Assembly: GCF_036884655.1 (NCBI RefSeq)
Contig: NC_088354.1
Location: 14,741,001 to 14,805,000, forward strand
Direction of reading: 5' to 3'
Length of the DNA: 64,000 nt
DNA from: Musa acuminata AAA Group
Taxonomy: Eukaryota; Streptophyta; Magnoliopsida; Zingiberales; Musaceae
A program made the position numbers and the translations under genes. The notes under the pieces are model-generated. The model was not told where the DNA came from, searched no databases, and saw nothing but the letters and a program-made list of their open reading frames with translations. Position 1 is the first letter of the stretch; each line of letters begins with the position of its first letter. Positions 11,701-21,750 of this stretch are shown piece by piece.

Positions 11701-12032
11701 ACGATCGAAACAGAACATGGAAACAGCACGATCACATTTTATGGCAATTCTTTCATAGCAGGTACCAAGCCTACTAGATGCTCTCTTGAGTGTTAAGCCT
11801 TTTCATGCTAATGGTATGATGTTTTGTTGTCACAGCACTAAACATAATGATTGTTGTGAAAACAGGACCAACTGGAGAACTGGTGGCACTTGCAAATGAC
11901 AAGGATGAGGAGATTTTGGTTGCAGAGTTTGACTTGGATAAAATTAAAGCTCAGAGGCTCAGCTGGGGGATTTTTCGAGATCGGCGTCCAGACCTGTACA
12001 AGGTATTGTTAACCCTCGATGGTGCCAAATGA
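8786..12032 (+). CDS. CPA: N-carbamoylputrescine amidase, 9 exons
   Basis: It hydrolyses N-carbamoylputrescine to putrescine, CO2 and ammonia, the last step of the arginine-decarboxylase polyamine route; cytosolic in plants. Coding exons by phase and homology are 8786-8856, 9700-9748, 10547-10638, 10724-10875, 11015-11061, 11193-11226, 11385-11551, 11665-11761 and 11866-12032. They sum to 876 nt, 291 residues, close to the family's usual length of about 300. The nitrilase-superfamily triad is present: Glu41 (in IQELFEGYYF), Lys114 (YRKSHIPDG) and Cys151 (ICWDQWFPE). The start matches the family's MVVV..LQFACSD opening, and the end is RPDLYKVLLTLDGAK. No signal peptide. All introns are GT-AG except intron 4 (10876-11014), which appears to be GC-AG. 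Very strong similarity to Arabidopsis NLP1/CPA; function confident. Confidence 0.96.
10876..11014 (+). other. Probable GC-AG intron (intron 4 of CPA)
   Basis: Exon 4 ends GGACCAG and is followed by GCATGA; the next exon begins GCTACCAAG. Joining at this GC donor gives the conserved PDGPGYQEKFYF. No GT near the junction keeps the frame and the conserved residues. The intron also carries an AATGAATTTTTAAT-type motif three times. Confidence 0.8.
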
Positions 12033-12189
12033 TATCCATGACTAGAAGATTTTCCAAATCGAGTTTTCCGTGGATTGCTTGTTACAGAGGTTAATGTATC
12101 ACTGCCATAAATCCTCATTACAAAAATGACCAAGTCATGTGTTGTATCAAATACTTCTCATTCAACTCACTTCTCTTGCTTGTGCTTAG

Positions 12190-12390
12190 AGATCTAATAA
12201 TCAACGATGATATATTGGGAATATTGATAAGGACTTCAAAGCATGATTTGTCTTACTAGTCCGTATCAAGATACCGATCGATTATTGGTATCGACACATG
12301 ATATAGTGGGATGTATCGACAGACCAGTATATATCGTCCATATCGGTCTTATATTGGATCGGTATATATCATCCATACTGAATGGTATGT
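12190..12390. repeat. Dispersed-type repeat built of ATCGGTAT motifs
   Basis: Dense alternation of TATCGGT, TATATATC, GTATCGACA and GATCGGTATATATC words on both strands, unlike the flanks. This looks like a common transposon-derived or satellite-like repeat, but I could not find clean terminal inverted repeats. It lies just downstream of the amidase stop codon. Confidence 0.45.
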
Positions 12391-13058
12391 TGTAGTATGA
12401 TGAAACTTGCTTTGAATTCATCAATAATGTTAGATTTAACATTTTTATTCTTTTTCTTTCACCGGACTGGTGACTGTCTTTTTAGTTCATTTTTGAGCCA
12501 AGTACCCCCATCTTTTTCCTTGCTTTTTGCTTGTGTGCTATTTATTTCATCCTCAAATGCACTTTGTTGGCTTCCCTGTTCTATTACCTATCTCTACATT
12601 GTGTCTTGGGTTATATGAAGTATTGAACCTAATCAATATGCTCTTCTTGTCGTCCCTGCCATATTACCTATCTCTACGTTGGGTCTTCAGTAATGAAGTA
12701 TTTAACCTAATCAAAAGTAGGACATGTTTGCTTTCCAGACTGCATAATCTTCTTACATTTGCAATGTGTTTGAACCGAGGATTTTATTTTACTGGCATTC
12801 TCAACACTAAATCCATTGCAACCTGACATTTGTTAGTCTCCTGTCATTTGATACCGGAAACACTACACAGAAAGGAACATATGAGCTTAGCATGAGGGAG
12901 AAGACCAAACACTTATAACTGTTTCACCCCCTTTCTGACCAAATCGCACAAGATTTATGAACGTTTAGAACAAAGTAATCTTTCAATGGGGCGAAGAAAC
13001 CCAGAACTCATATCAACCTATAGTGTCATAGGAGCATCAGAATTCTCATAACAAGTGA
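12391..13058. other. Intergenic, nothing recognised
   Basis: T-rich on the plus strand with short chance open frames. It separates the convergent amidase and FAF-like genes. A GGGTCTTCAG/CTACGTTG phrase near 12660-12690 partly repeats 12585-12615. Confidence 0.4.
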
Positions 13059-13763
13059 CTAATCCCTTTTTCCTTTGCCAGAGTGGGTCTCCTCTGTTCT
13101 CTCCCCTCCCTCTACTAATTTATCTTCTTCTTCTTTTTGTTGCTCGGCCACGTCTTTATTATTTGGATGGGCTAACTGCAGCAAAAGCCGGCCATTTTCC
13201 CTGGTGGCTTGCAAGCATGTGGGCAGTTTGATCTTTTTGAGGACAAGCCTTCCGTCTTCCTTGAACGATTTAAGGTAGACCCAGGGCTTCACCCCTCCTC
13301 TCCCAATGGTAGATATCGGTGGCGGGAATCCTTCTCTGCTTGTGAACCCTATATCTGAATGGCTTCTCGTGTACAGTTTCTGCCCATTATGCGTGCGTGA
13401 TCGTGTCACCATCTCCCTATTCTGCTTCTTCCATCTCCGACTTCCTTTGCTGGCCTCCTCGACATCACGCGACATCCCAACGCCGTCTCCCTCGGCGCGG
13501 AGGGCCTCGGAGATCTTAGCAGACAGGCCATCATCGTCTCCGGGTCGTCCATGGTTGCCATCATGGGGCGACGAAGTCCAAGGAAGCAGGCTGGCGGTGG
13601 ACGGTCGGGGTCTTTCTCCGAGTGGAATTTCGCCCAACAGCTTGATGGCGGGCGACATGGAGTCTGCGGATCTCATCCCATCCCATGACAAGGATCGCCT
13701 CAGCATCAGTCCTTGCGGCAATGGCTGTTCTAAGATCTGCCTCAGTTCAGCCCACGGATCCAT
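13059..13763 (-). CDS. FANTASTIC FOUR (FAF) domain protein
   Basis: FAF proteins are plant-specific regulators of shoot meristem size that repress WUSCHEL in Arabidopsis; the biochemical activity is poorly defined. The model is a single exon of 234 residues. The FAF domain lies at about residues 146-198: FPPPISTIGRGG, then KPWVYLKSFKEDGRLVL and RENGRLLLQL. The C-terminus is acidic/charged (KEEEDKLVEGGE), as in the family. The frame continues upstream to an ATG at 13883, but the Met at 13763 starts a more conserved-looking MDPWAELRQILEQP segment, so I prefer it. The N-terminal half is Ser/Pro-rich and low in conservation. FAF genes are normally intronless, which fits. Similarity is clear over the domain only; the exact paralogue is not assigned. 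Confidence 0.82.
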   Translation of the reverse strand: MDPWAELRQILEQPLPQGLMLRRSLSWDGMRSADSMSPAIKLLGEIPLGERPRPSTASLLPWTSSPHDGNHGRPGDDDGLSAKISEALRAEGDGVGMSRDVEEASKGSRRWKKQNREMVTRSRTHNGQKLYTRSHSDIGFTSREGFPPPISTIGRGGVKPWVYLKSFKEDGRLVLKKIKLPTCLQATRENGRLLLQLAHPNNKDVAEQQKEEEDKLVEGGERTEETHSGKGKRD

Positions 13764-13974
13764 TCGATGTCGTGTGGCCGAAGACAAAGAGGGGCAAGAA
13801 AAGAGAGGGTGGTGTCGATTAAAAAGGAAGGTTGGTAAAGGATTCTTCGATGACAACTTCTCACCCTGGCAACGGCCTTGCACGTCCCCTCGATCCTCTA
13901 TAATTTAGGAAAAATATAAATTAAGAATAATATGCCTTTTCCACGTCATTCTGATCTATCGAAAACATAATTAT

Positions 13975-13993
13975 TCTCTCTCTCTCTCTCTCG
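13975..13993. repeat. (CT)n microsatellite
   Basis: Short CT run about 0.2 kb upstream of the FAF-like start. Confidence 0.85.
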
Positions 13994-14203
13994 ATCGACA
14001 TTTGCTTAGTGTTAGAATCTGCAGCTTAGATAGAACTTATTCTTGGAATATATTCTTACCAAGCTTGCTTCTCATTCACTTGAGAAGGACGAGTGGAATA
14101 TATGTTAATTCAAATACTATTCATACAAACGATCAAACACCACTCGGATAACACTCCTCTTCACCAGCCACTTTCGATCGAGATACATTGTGAGAGGCGG
14201 CTA
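13994..14203. other. Short intergenic stretch
   Basis: Nothing recognised; probably promoter of the FAF-like gene and 3' UTR of the next minus-strand gene. Confidence 0.4.
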
Positions 14204-14682
14204 CTAATAATATAAATCATGTAAGAGCAGCAACAGCGAGAACGCAACAGCTGTGAGGATGACGGGGAGTGGTAAGCGGTAGCTGCTCGCATCGTTTCTG
14301 TTGCGGGGTTTATCGTTCCTCGGGTGATCTGCCGCGCCTTGAAGATTCGGAGTCGCTGATCCATAGCCCGAACCGGAACTGGTGCTGCTGTCCGTGTTCC
14401 CACCGTCGGTGCCGCCCGTCGAACTGCCGTGCCCTCCGCCTCGGCCGCCGGATGACGCGCCACCTGTCACTTTTTCTACTGCTGCTGCTGTTGTGTTGGT
14501 CGCTGCAGCTGCTTCCTGTATGCGTGCTGGAAAAGCATTGTGGTTGCGCCAAAGCAATCGTGCCAAAAAGAAATAGGAGACAAAGGGAGGCGAATACCTA
14601 ATCCCCTGGTGTCGAGTGAGTGCACCATACGTAGGAGGAGGAGGAAGAAGAAGAGCAGGAGGAGTTGATTAGATCTCTTCAT
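14204..14682 (-). CDS. Small Gly/Ser-rich secreted, probably GPI-anchored protein, 2 exons
   Basis: Exon 1 is 14682-14598 and exon 2 is 14526-14204, joined by a 71-bp intron with GTATTC donor and CTTTTCCAG acceptor in matching phase; the spliced frame is 135 residues. Residues 1 to about 22 are a strong signal peptide (MKRSNQ, then a Leu/Phe run, then MVHS). The middle is rich in Gly, Ser and Thr (TGGASSGGRGGGHGSSTGG). The C-terminus is a hydrophobic segment (VILTAVAFSLLLLL) preceded by a polar linker, the layout of a GPI-attachment signal. This would place it on the outer face of the plasma membrane or in the wall, like small arabinogalactan-type or glycine-rich proteins, although Pro is scarce. 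I do not recognise a named family. A spliced model that keeps both signal ends is the main support. Confidence 0.55.
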
Positions 14683-15985
14683 GTCTGCCACCACCCGAAG
14701 CCAAACACAGTTCATCTCTCTCTCTCTTCCCCCCTCTAATACCCCAAGAAGGCATAAAAGATGACGACCGCAGAAGGTTCCTCCTCCCACTGCGAGCTTC
14801 CTTTTCACCAATTGGGGGTGGGGCTCAGCCAATCATCCCACTCCACGTGGAATATTCCTCCGTCCGAAAAGATGCCCGTTTTGGTCCTCCCAACATAACA
14901 ATTCTCGCGCATGCCACGACATGTGGGGTCGTTGCTGAGATCCTTTGTGTGGGAAAGCGCCGCTCGGCACCAACGACGACGAGGGCAACCGCCTTGCATG
15001 CACCAATCAACTCACGACCCCAGAAGCGGCGCGACGAGCATCTTCGTCTTGCGGGCATGCCGACCCCTGAGTCGTGGCTTGAAGCGTCAAGACGCGGAGA
15101 TCGGTGAGGAGCGTGTAACGTCTCCAACTGCTCCTCGTACCGGCAGGCAACGGCATGTGCGAGTTCAAACAGTGGGCCTCGTCCCTCATCTCTCCCAAAC
15201 ACACTTGTTCGTTAGCCCAACGTCATGCTCGAGGCCACAGGAAGAGGACGAAGGGAAGGCTCTCGTCTCCGGTGTGCGTGGAGGGGATGGATGTGCAGTA
15301 CTCGTGCGTGGTAGCGCCTCACATGTTTGTGCCAGAAAGAGGACGGCAACAAAATGTAACGCCAAGTCAAGTCAACTTAATTAATACTTAATTAATTACT
15401 TAGCCATTGTAAACATTTAATTAGAATGAAAGATAAATCTTAAGCTATTTATTAGAAGCATTAATTGGGCATGAATTCTGTATCGTAGAGAGAGTTTATA
15501 ATATTAAGTAGTCTAAAAGTGTGTAAGTATATCATAACATTAAAAAAGTGTGTTTAATGCTAACACTTGTAGCATCGGAATGAGTCAAATGGTTAGCAAA
15601 CCACAAGGAATTGGCAATCGTCGATAGAATTTGATGTACTGGTCCAGATTTATTGGAATTGACGTAAGCTAGTCTAAATTCAGGTGCCAAATTAAGATTC
15701 TACAAAAAGACACATAACAGGCAAACAATTCTCCTAATAATGCTAAGGAGTTGAGGAATTCTACATTTGCAGCTGTAAGAGACAGGCATTCCTCCTGGAG
15801 AAGATAGGCTCGGTCTTTGTTCTCATCACTCTTTAAGCTCATACTATCTGAATTCCACATCACTTGCACCACCACGACTAGTGTTTGCTTTTCCCAACAA
15901 CCAAATCCTGCAACGTATGTAGACGTCCGAGTTCCTGAAGGTGGATCTGCAAGCATCCAAGTGCAAAAAGGAAACCCAGAGAGAG
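14683..15985. other. Divergent intergenic region between the small secreted protein and NAC
   Basis: The part at 14830-15350 is GC-rich and resembles a promoter or a decayed repeat; overlapping open frames on both strands look like composition effects. From 15360 it is AT-rich. No gene supported. Confidence 0.4.
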
Positions 15986-16146
15986 ATGACCACTGTCCCG
16001 CCGGGGTATCGTTTCTACCCAACCGAAGAAGAATTGATTGGCTTCTATCTCCAGAACAAGCTGGAGAACAGAAGAGAGGACATGGAGCAGGTCATTCCTG
16101 TGGCTGATATGTATTGTTTCGATCCATGGCAGCTTCCTCGTGAGCA

Positions 16147-16191
<45 letters not shown>

Positions 16192-16908
16192 TTCGTTTAC
16201 ATGTAGCTCCGTTCTAAGAACGGCTCGATCGGTCGTCGTTGACATATACGGATACGAACAGCGATGTCAGGAGAGCCGTGCAGAGGAGACGGAGAGCAAT
16301 GGTTCTTCTTCTGTCCGAGGCAGGAGCGAGAGGCGCGGGGAGGGCGGCCGACGCGCACCACGCCGTCGGGATACTGGAAGGCGACGGGGTCCCCGAGCCT
16401 CGTGTACTCGTCCGCCAACCGAGTCATGGGCGTGAAGAGGACCATGGTGTTCCACCAAGGGAGAGCTCCCGTGGGAACCAAGACTAAGTGGAAGATGAAC
16501 GAGTATAGAGCGGTGGAGGAAGGTGGGAGCAGCATTATTGCAAGTTTGGCTCCACAGGTACTTGTCACGTAGCACACACTAAGCATCTGCATATATCCTT
16601 CTCTTACGCTTCTTTCGCAGCCTCGCAGCGAGTATAGCTTGTGTCGCGTGTACACCAAATCAGGGTGCATAAGATCATTCGATCGACGTCCTTCTTCTTC
16701 TTCTTCTTCTTCTGCTGCTGCTGCTGCTGCAACTAATATCGATGCACAAAGAACGCCCGAGGTGCTGCCATCTCTTTGTGTTCCTGCTTCAGCAAACAGG
16801 CCTCCATCTTATGGCGATAGCTCTCGCCGTTCCGAGGGTCAACGAGGAGAGGATGACCTGTGGTTGATCACCGACGACGAATGCTACTCGTTGCAGGACT
16901 GGTTCTGA
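15986..16908 (+). CDS. NAC transcription factor, NAC090-like, 3 exons
   Basis: A nuclear DNA-binding regulator. Exons 15986-16139, 16262-16557 and 16621-16908 join in phase to 245 residues; the three-exon layout is the classic NAC structure. NAC subdomain A is [18 protein letters not shown]. Later blocks are [51 protein letters not shown] and [10 protein letters not shown], followed by SEYSLCRVY. The short C-terminal activation region holds seven Ser from a TTC/TCT repeat followed by six Ala from a GCT repeat, and ends CYSLQDWF. The domain is closest, as I remember it, to the Arabidopsis NAC090/NAC061 group. An in-frame GTG upstream is not used; the ATG at 15986 starts the domain correctly. 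Intron 1 carries a CT repeat. Confidence 0.92.
16150..16192. repeat. (CT)n microsatellite in NAC intron 1
   Basis: CT dinucleotides begin about 10 bp after the donor site; one TG interruption. Confidence 0.9.
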
Positions 16909-17480
16909 AGATTCACAGCTAAATGTTCTTCATGAATCATAGCACTGTGGATTAAGCAGCCTTAGCTTACTTTATTTAGAATATTAATATCCAAGAAGAG
17001 AGAGAGAGAGACGAGCAACACTGTGGGGAGACAGCGACTTCACCTGGCTTTAACACTTATTTTCTATTGGATTATCAGAAGAAACTTTTTCTCATCGTAG
17101 TTTTCAGTTGAATTCAACAACCACTCTTCGAGTGTTTGGAGGAGGAAGAGAATCTACCACCAAATTACACTGCATATCAAGCATTATTATACATCTGGTG
17201 CTTGTGAGGTAAACTCAGGTTAACCTTTCAAATCCGACATATATGAGATTGCCTGTGTGATAGGGCAAATAATTTATCTGACGGAAGTCACATTGAGGGT
17301 TGGAAATTTTATCTATTATTAGTCAAGAATTCAAATCCTCATCCCATAAACTTTCTACTAATGTTTTCACAAAATTTAGATTATTTCTAAATAGTATGTT
17401 TCACAATGAAGCAAAATAAAAAATCTTGATTAATTAAGCCAATCAATTTGATCTTCATTAGGGTTGTGAAGGGTTTTCAT
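16909..17480. other. NAC 3' flank and intergenic
   Basis: Contains a short GA run near 16998. No gene recognised. Confidence 0.4.
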
Positions 17481-17509
17481 TTTTTTTATTCATACTTTTT
17501 ATATAACAA

Positions 17510-17590
17510 TGGATATATATGTATACATATATCTATATACATGTATATACATGTATGTGTATATGTTTATGTATATGTATACATATAAGA
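17510..17590. repeat. TA/TG-rich imperfect microsatellite
   Basis: Alternating ATATAC, ATGTAT and TATATG words with several short palindromes. Confidence 0.8.
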
Positions 17591-17725
17591 ATAAGAATAC
17601 AGATACATACCATCAAACTAAATGTTTGAAACGTATGAAATATTATATTTTGTCACATCACATCACTCCAAAATAATTTGATTCTAAATGTCTCCAACGA
17701 AAGTGAGATCTTACTATATTTTCCT

Positions 17726-17905
17726 CCTATTGCAATGGATATTTTGTGCTACTTGTGGACTCGGTTGTTGGTGGTGAAGGATATGGTGTGAATGTGGTCT
17801 CAATTTGGTTGGGAGCATCCAACGGGTAGAAGGAAGTGTTGTCAATGTCAAGCCCTTCCTCTTGCGAGGAAAACTGCATTCCCTGATGATTACGATCTTT
17901 CCTGT
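17726..17905 (-). pseudogene. Possible orphan terminal exon, unrecognised
   Basis: On the minus strand a TTTTACAG acceptor-like site (near 17905) opens a 57-codon frame to a stop near 17733. The frame has protein-like composition (GMQFSSQEEGLDIDN, YPLDAPNQ, PYPSPPTTESTSS) resembling the acidic/Pro/Ser tail of a transcription factor. There is no upstream exon in the expected place; part of its 5' side is instead duplicated at about 17965-18025. It could be a relic of a larger gene or chance. Confidence 0.25.
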
Positions 17906-18030
17906 AAAAGCTTATCGGTGGCGCTGTTTTAAGGGTGTATTTAGAAATATATTTGAAATATGAGAGGAAAACTCAATGCACTGATGATTACGATCTTGTT
18001 TTAAGGGTGTACTTAGAAATATATATTGAT
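17868..18030. repeat. Imperfect local duplication
   Basis: GAGGAAAACT, TGATGATTACGATCTT and GTTTTAAGGGTGTA occur in the same order twice, at about 17870-17950 and 17963-18022. The second copy lacks a stretch of about 26 bp. Confidence 0.75.
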
Positions 18031-18870
18031 GGTTCGATACATATTTTAAATGTGAATTATTATTTGAAAATATTTAAATGTTGATATTACCTCATTATAG
18101 CATTAACATCTCAGAATTTATGAGCTTGCACGAGTGTTTCGGCTAATCTATCATATTTATTGGTACAATATTGATCGATTAATTTTTATCCTTGTAGTTT
18201 AATTAATTTGTTTCCTTTTGTGGGTACATCTACCAACCCTTTCCGAGCAAAATTATCTATTCCAGTTAAATCTAATAAGTACCTTATATTAATTAGAATT
18301 GAGTAGTTTTAGGGTTTGAATATATAATTCTTTTATTTATCACTATGTGTATTATTTAGGTAAAATGTTATAATTTATTATCATTTAGGTAAAATGTTAT
18401 AATACCATGGCTTCTACACCTAATTTATAACCAAGGAGCTTCTTTGGACATTCATCGATTGGAGCTAAAAATCCAAAATTACAAATACAAGATGATAATA
18501 ATGCTTGATATTATTCGAAAAACTAAAAGAGAATCATTTACATGAAGCAAAACCATAAATGTACTCCTATTAATATGAAGTATAATGAATTATCGATTTG
18601 AATCAAAATCATTTGAGAGATCACACGATGGATTCAGATGAAAACAACTAAATTTGTGCTAGTAAGAAAAATAAAATGATGTTAGATATTGTTTGCGAGT
18701 AATTTCATATTGCTATAGATTAAAAGATGTTAGATATCGTAACTTTAACTAAATTGACTTAGACTACCCTCTACAATTAATTTATTGGTTGCCGAATGAC
18801 AGGAAATAATAGGCCGATAGACTTTAATTTCAGAGAAAAAAAGATCTATACTTTTTTATTGGTTTTTAGC

Positions 18871-18875
<5 letters not shown>
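18031..18875. other. AT-rich intergenic, nothing recognised
   Basis: No coding signal; a short CATTTAGGTAAAATGTTATAAT phrase occurs twice near 18355-18402. Confidence 0.4.

Positions 18876-18915
<40 letters not shown>
18876..18915. repeat. (TA)n microsatellite
   Basis: About 40 bp of TA repeats, roughly 0.7 kb upstream of the MYB gene; the sequence turns GC-rich right after it. Confidence 0.95.
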
Positions 18916-18916
<1 letters not shown>

Positions 18917-19627
18917 CTCTGTGGCGGTCCAATAACGAGCACGGCAAAGCCAGGTACCAACGGCTAACTGATTCAATCATGGACCCGGTTGGTCCCACAT
19001 CTTCCCAGCGTCCGTTGCTTTACGACCATAGTGGACCCCACAGTTATGCTCTCCAATCATCGCACGGGTGAAACGGGCCCGAGTATCTTTTTGTCGTGCC
19101 GTTTTTCATTTTGGCTGGCGCGTCGATACCCACAGATCGCCACGTCATTGTCACTCCTCCGAGCACACGTCTTCCCCACGTGTCGGCCGCGCCATCTGAG
19201 GAGACGGGTGACGGCGTATCAGTTACCGCAACGCTACTTCGCGCCACGTCAGATCCGTCGTGGACTTCGCCTGCCCCTTCGGAATTGACGGCGGAAACGT
19301 GGCAATAGCTGGACTCGCACGCCGGCCGACCGCTCCATCCATCAATTAAATTAAACGGCCAGTGCGCCACAACCATCGGCACCCCACGTCGACATCCTGG
19401 TTCCCTTTCCCCCGTCGTCTCATCCGTCCGATCGGCGTCATGATTCGAGCGTACCGTGATCGGCGTCGTGAACCTGTGTGCCGCGCCGATGGTGAAGGTG
19501 AACTTATTCACGCCTTGACCAATCATTTGTTGACCCCTGCCGTCTATGTATACCCTCACACGCAACTTATCCATGCCTAAGAAACCGTCGCGTCATCGCT
19601 TTCTTTGTGACAGAGGAGCGAAGGGAG
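18916..19627 (+). promoter_or_regulatory. Upstream region of the MYB gene
   Basis: The block is GC-richer than its surroundings and holds several CACGT cores (such as CCACGTG near 19180 and CCACGTC). These are the core of bZIP/bHLH binding sites. A weak TATA-like TATGTATA lies near 19543. No coding signal supported. Confidence 0.35.
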
Positions 19628-20425
19628 ATGGGCGAGCGGGAGCTGATGTCCGTGTTCTTCAGGCAGTTCGTGGTGGCGGCAGCGCCGAGGCCGTGGACAC
19701 GGGAGGAGGACAAGGTCTTCGAGCGGGCACTGTTGGTGTACCCGGAGGGCACGCCTAGCCGGTGGTCCGCCATCGCAGCGCAGCTGGTCGGGCGGAGCAC
19801 CGTCGAGGCGTGGGGGCGGTACCAGGCGCTGGTGGAGGACTGCCACATGATCGAGCGGGGGATGGTGGAGGTGCCGGACTGCTGGGGTGAGGCGGACGAC
19901 GGCGCGAGTTGCGAGGACGAGTCCGAAGGCGGCCGCCCGCGGCAGCACCAGCCACCGACCACCAGGGGCAAAGCGGAGGAGCGGAGGCGCGGCGTTCCTT
20001 GGACGGAGGACGAACACCGGTGAGTAGACCGAAGTGAATAGTTGGTATGAAGGGTAAATGTACGTACGGGATGGTAAGTCGACCTGGTCCTTTCGGTAAC
20101 TTTGTTCTCCCACGCTTCCGCCAATCTAAGAAAAAAAAAAGAAGAAGAAAACAAGATGGCGAATAGGAAAGGAAGAATAGTTGCTGGCTTTGGTTTGTTG
20201 ACACCCATGTTTTGTTTTGGTTACCGTAGGTTGTTTTTGGAAGGGTTGGCCAAGTACGGGAAGGGAGATTGGAAGAACATCTCGCGGTGGGCGGTGAAGA
20301 CGAGAACGCCGACGCAAGTCGCCAGCCACGCCCAGAAGTTCTTTATCCGACAGAACCAGAACAATGGCGGAAAAAACAGAGACACGAAGAGAAAGAGCAT
20401 CCATGATATCACAAAAATAGCATGA
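19628..20425 (+). CDS. DIVARICATA-type MYB transcription factor (two SANT/MYB repeats), 2 exons
   Basis: A nuclear DNA-binding regulator. Exons 19628-20019 and 20230-20425 join in phase to 195 residues. The first SANT-like repeat is at about residues 22-70 ([27 protein letters not shown]). The second MYB repeat is at about 123-172 ([44 protein letters not shown]). SHAQKFF is the plant SHAQKYF-class signature with Phe for Tyr. The intron falls inside the second repeat, as in relatives. The protein ends soon after [12 protein letters not shown], so it is shorter than most DIVARICATA/MYBS proteins and lacks their usual long C-terminal tail. Exon 1 is very GC-rich, a common feature of monocot first exons. 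A GTG 21 nt upstream is in frame but is not a plausible start. Confidence 0.93.
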
Positions 20426-21750
20426 AAAATCAATTAGATTGTGCACGCTTCATACTGAAATCATGAACAGTGGCTTCTTCTTTCTTTTCTACTGCTTTAT
20501 GGTGTAAATTTGCCTAAAAAATTAGCCGCAAGGCACGAAAACTTCACAAACGGAAACCGAAGCATGAGAAATTTGTACTTTTCCCATCAAATATGCAAGC
20601 AAGCAGTAATAATCGCAAATTAGTACGAAAATATGCTTGGGGATACACGAGCGCATGCGTACGGGAAGGGTGCGTGCACCTTGTGGCGGTGCTGATGGCT
20701 TGCTGACGCGAGCGCTTCCAAAGGCGTCGGTTGACGTAAAGCGTAGGTGGTGCATTCGTGCATCCATCACCTTTCGACCAAGGGTCGAACACGTGCAAGA
20801 TGACGACGTGGTGCTTTACCCTAGAAACCTTTTTTTTTTCTTTTTTGACACATGCTATTTATATTTCGATGGGTTTCTGGCATAAACATTTTTAATGTGA
20901 GCCTTCCTGTCGAAGGAAAGCATCCGGGGTTCCATTTTCGAATACACTTACTCGGATTGGTTTTCCCAGTTCTGATCACAATAGGTCCTTGGTGCCTACT
21001 ATATTGTCCTTCTCCGACTCAATTAACATGTGAATAGTATTCTTCCATAGAAAAGAACAAATGGAGCAAAAGTTGTGCAGTAAACCTTTGGCTGGACTGC
21101 TGGGTTTTGTGGAAAACACCTAATAAACCTTTGGCTGGACTGCTGGATTTTGTGGAAAACACCAATCTATTCGAGGCATGTAAATCACGGTGGCAATTGA
21201 CTATTTAGTTGATTCAGTCAGTAGGCTACAAGTGTGACCTTTGCATTATAAAACGATTTGATGGAATAAAGCAGCAGCATCTCGTCTTGGTGATGTTGAC
21301 TATCTCATGAGGCCATTGAGAGCACTATGAGATTGTCATTTGATAAAATCAACTTGACGTAGATTTAAATAAACTGGTGGTACATTTATATGCACAAGAC
21401 ATGAAATATGAGGTAGATTTAAAAAGACCAAGACAGGCTTTCCAACTATCCAAAAACCAGCACAATCACCGATGATTTTTGTTTTTTGTTTTTTATTGGA
21501 AATTGAGCATAATAGCATATAGGAATGAATCCAAAAGCAGCAGAAAGACGAGCGCTAAATATGAAGCATGAGAAAGAAAGGTACCTGCAACTCTTTACAA
21601 CGTAATGCTAAAAATGGATGACGAGTAGAGAGGCCAGATAGTTAACCATCCTTGCCGATTGTAGATCAGATCATCCACATGCCCATGGTAGAAACCATGA
21701 GCTTGATTATGTGAGCTTGGCTATCGGACCAAGCAACCAAGAGAAGTAAC
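20426..21750. other. Intergenic between convergent MYB and GET2-like genes
   Basis: No coding signal beyond chance open frames; contains the 43-bp duplication listed separately. Confidence 0.4.
21081..21163. repeat. 43-bp tandem duplication
   Basis: TAAACCTTTGGCTGGACTGC and the following bases to AAAACACC occur at 21081-21120 and again at 21124-21163, with one base difference. Confidence 0.95.

Noticed and set aside
13306..13908. 200-codon plus-strand frame
   Set aside because: Antisense to the FAF-like gene, with no recognised domain.
16197..16670. 157-codon minus-strand frame
   Set aside because: Antisense to NAC exons 2 and 3; a shadow of GC-rich coding.
17300..17340. GTCAAGAATTCAAATCCTC resembling a tRNA T-arm
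   Set aside because: No matching acceptor stem or D-arm around it.
19567..20208. 213-codon minus-strand frame and overlapping frames
   Set aside because: Antisense to the GC-rich first exon of the MYB gene.
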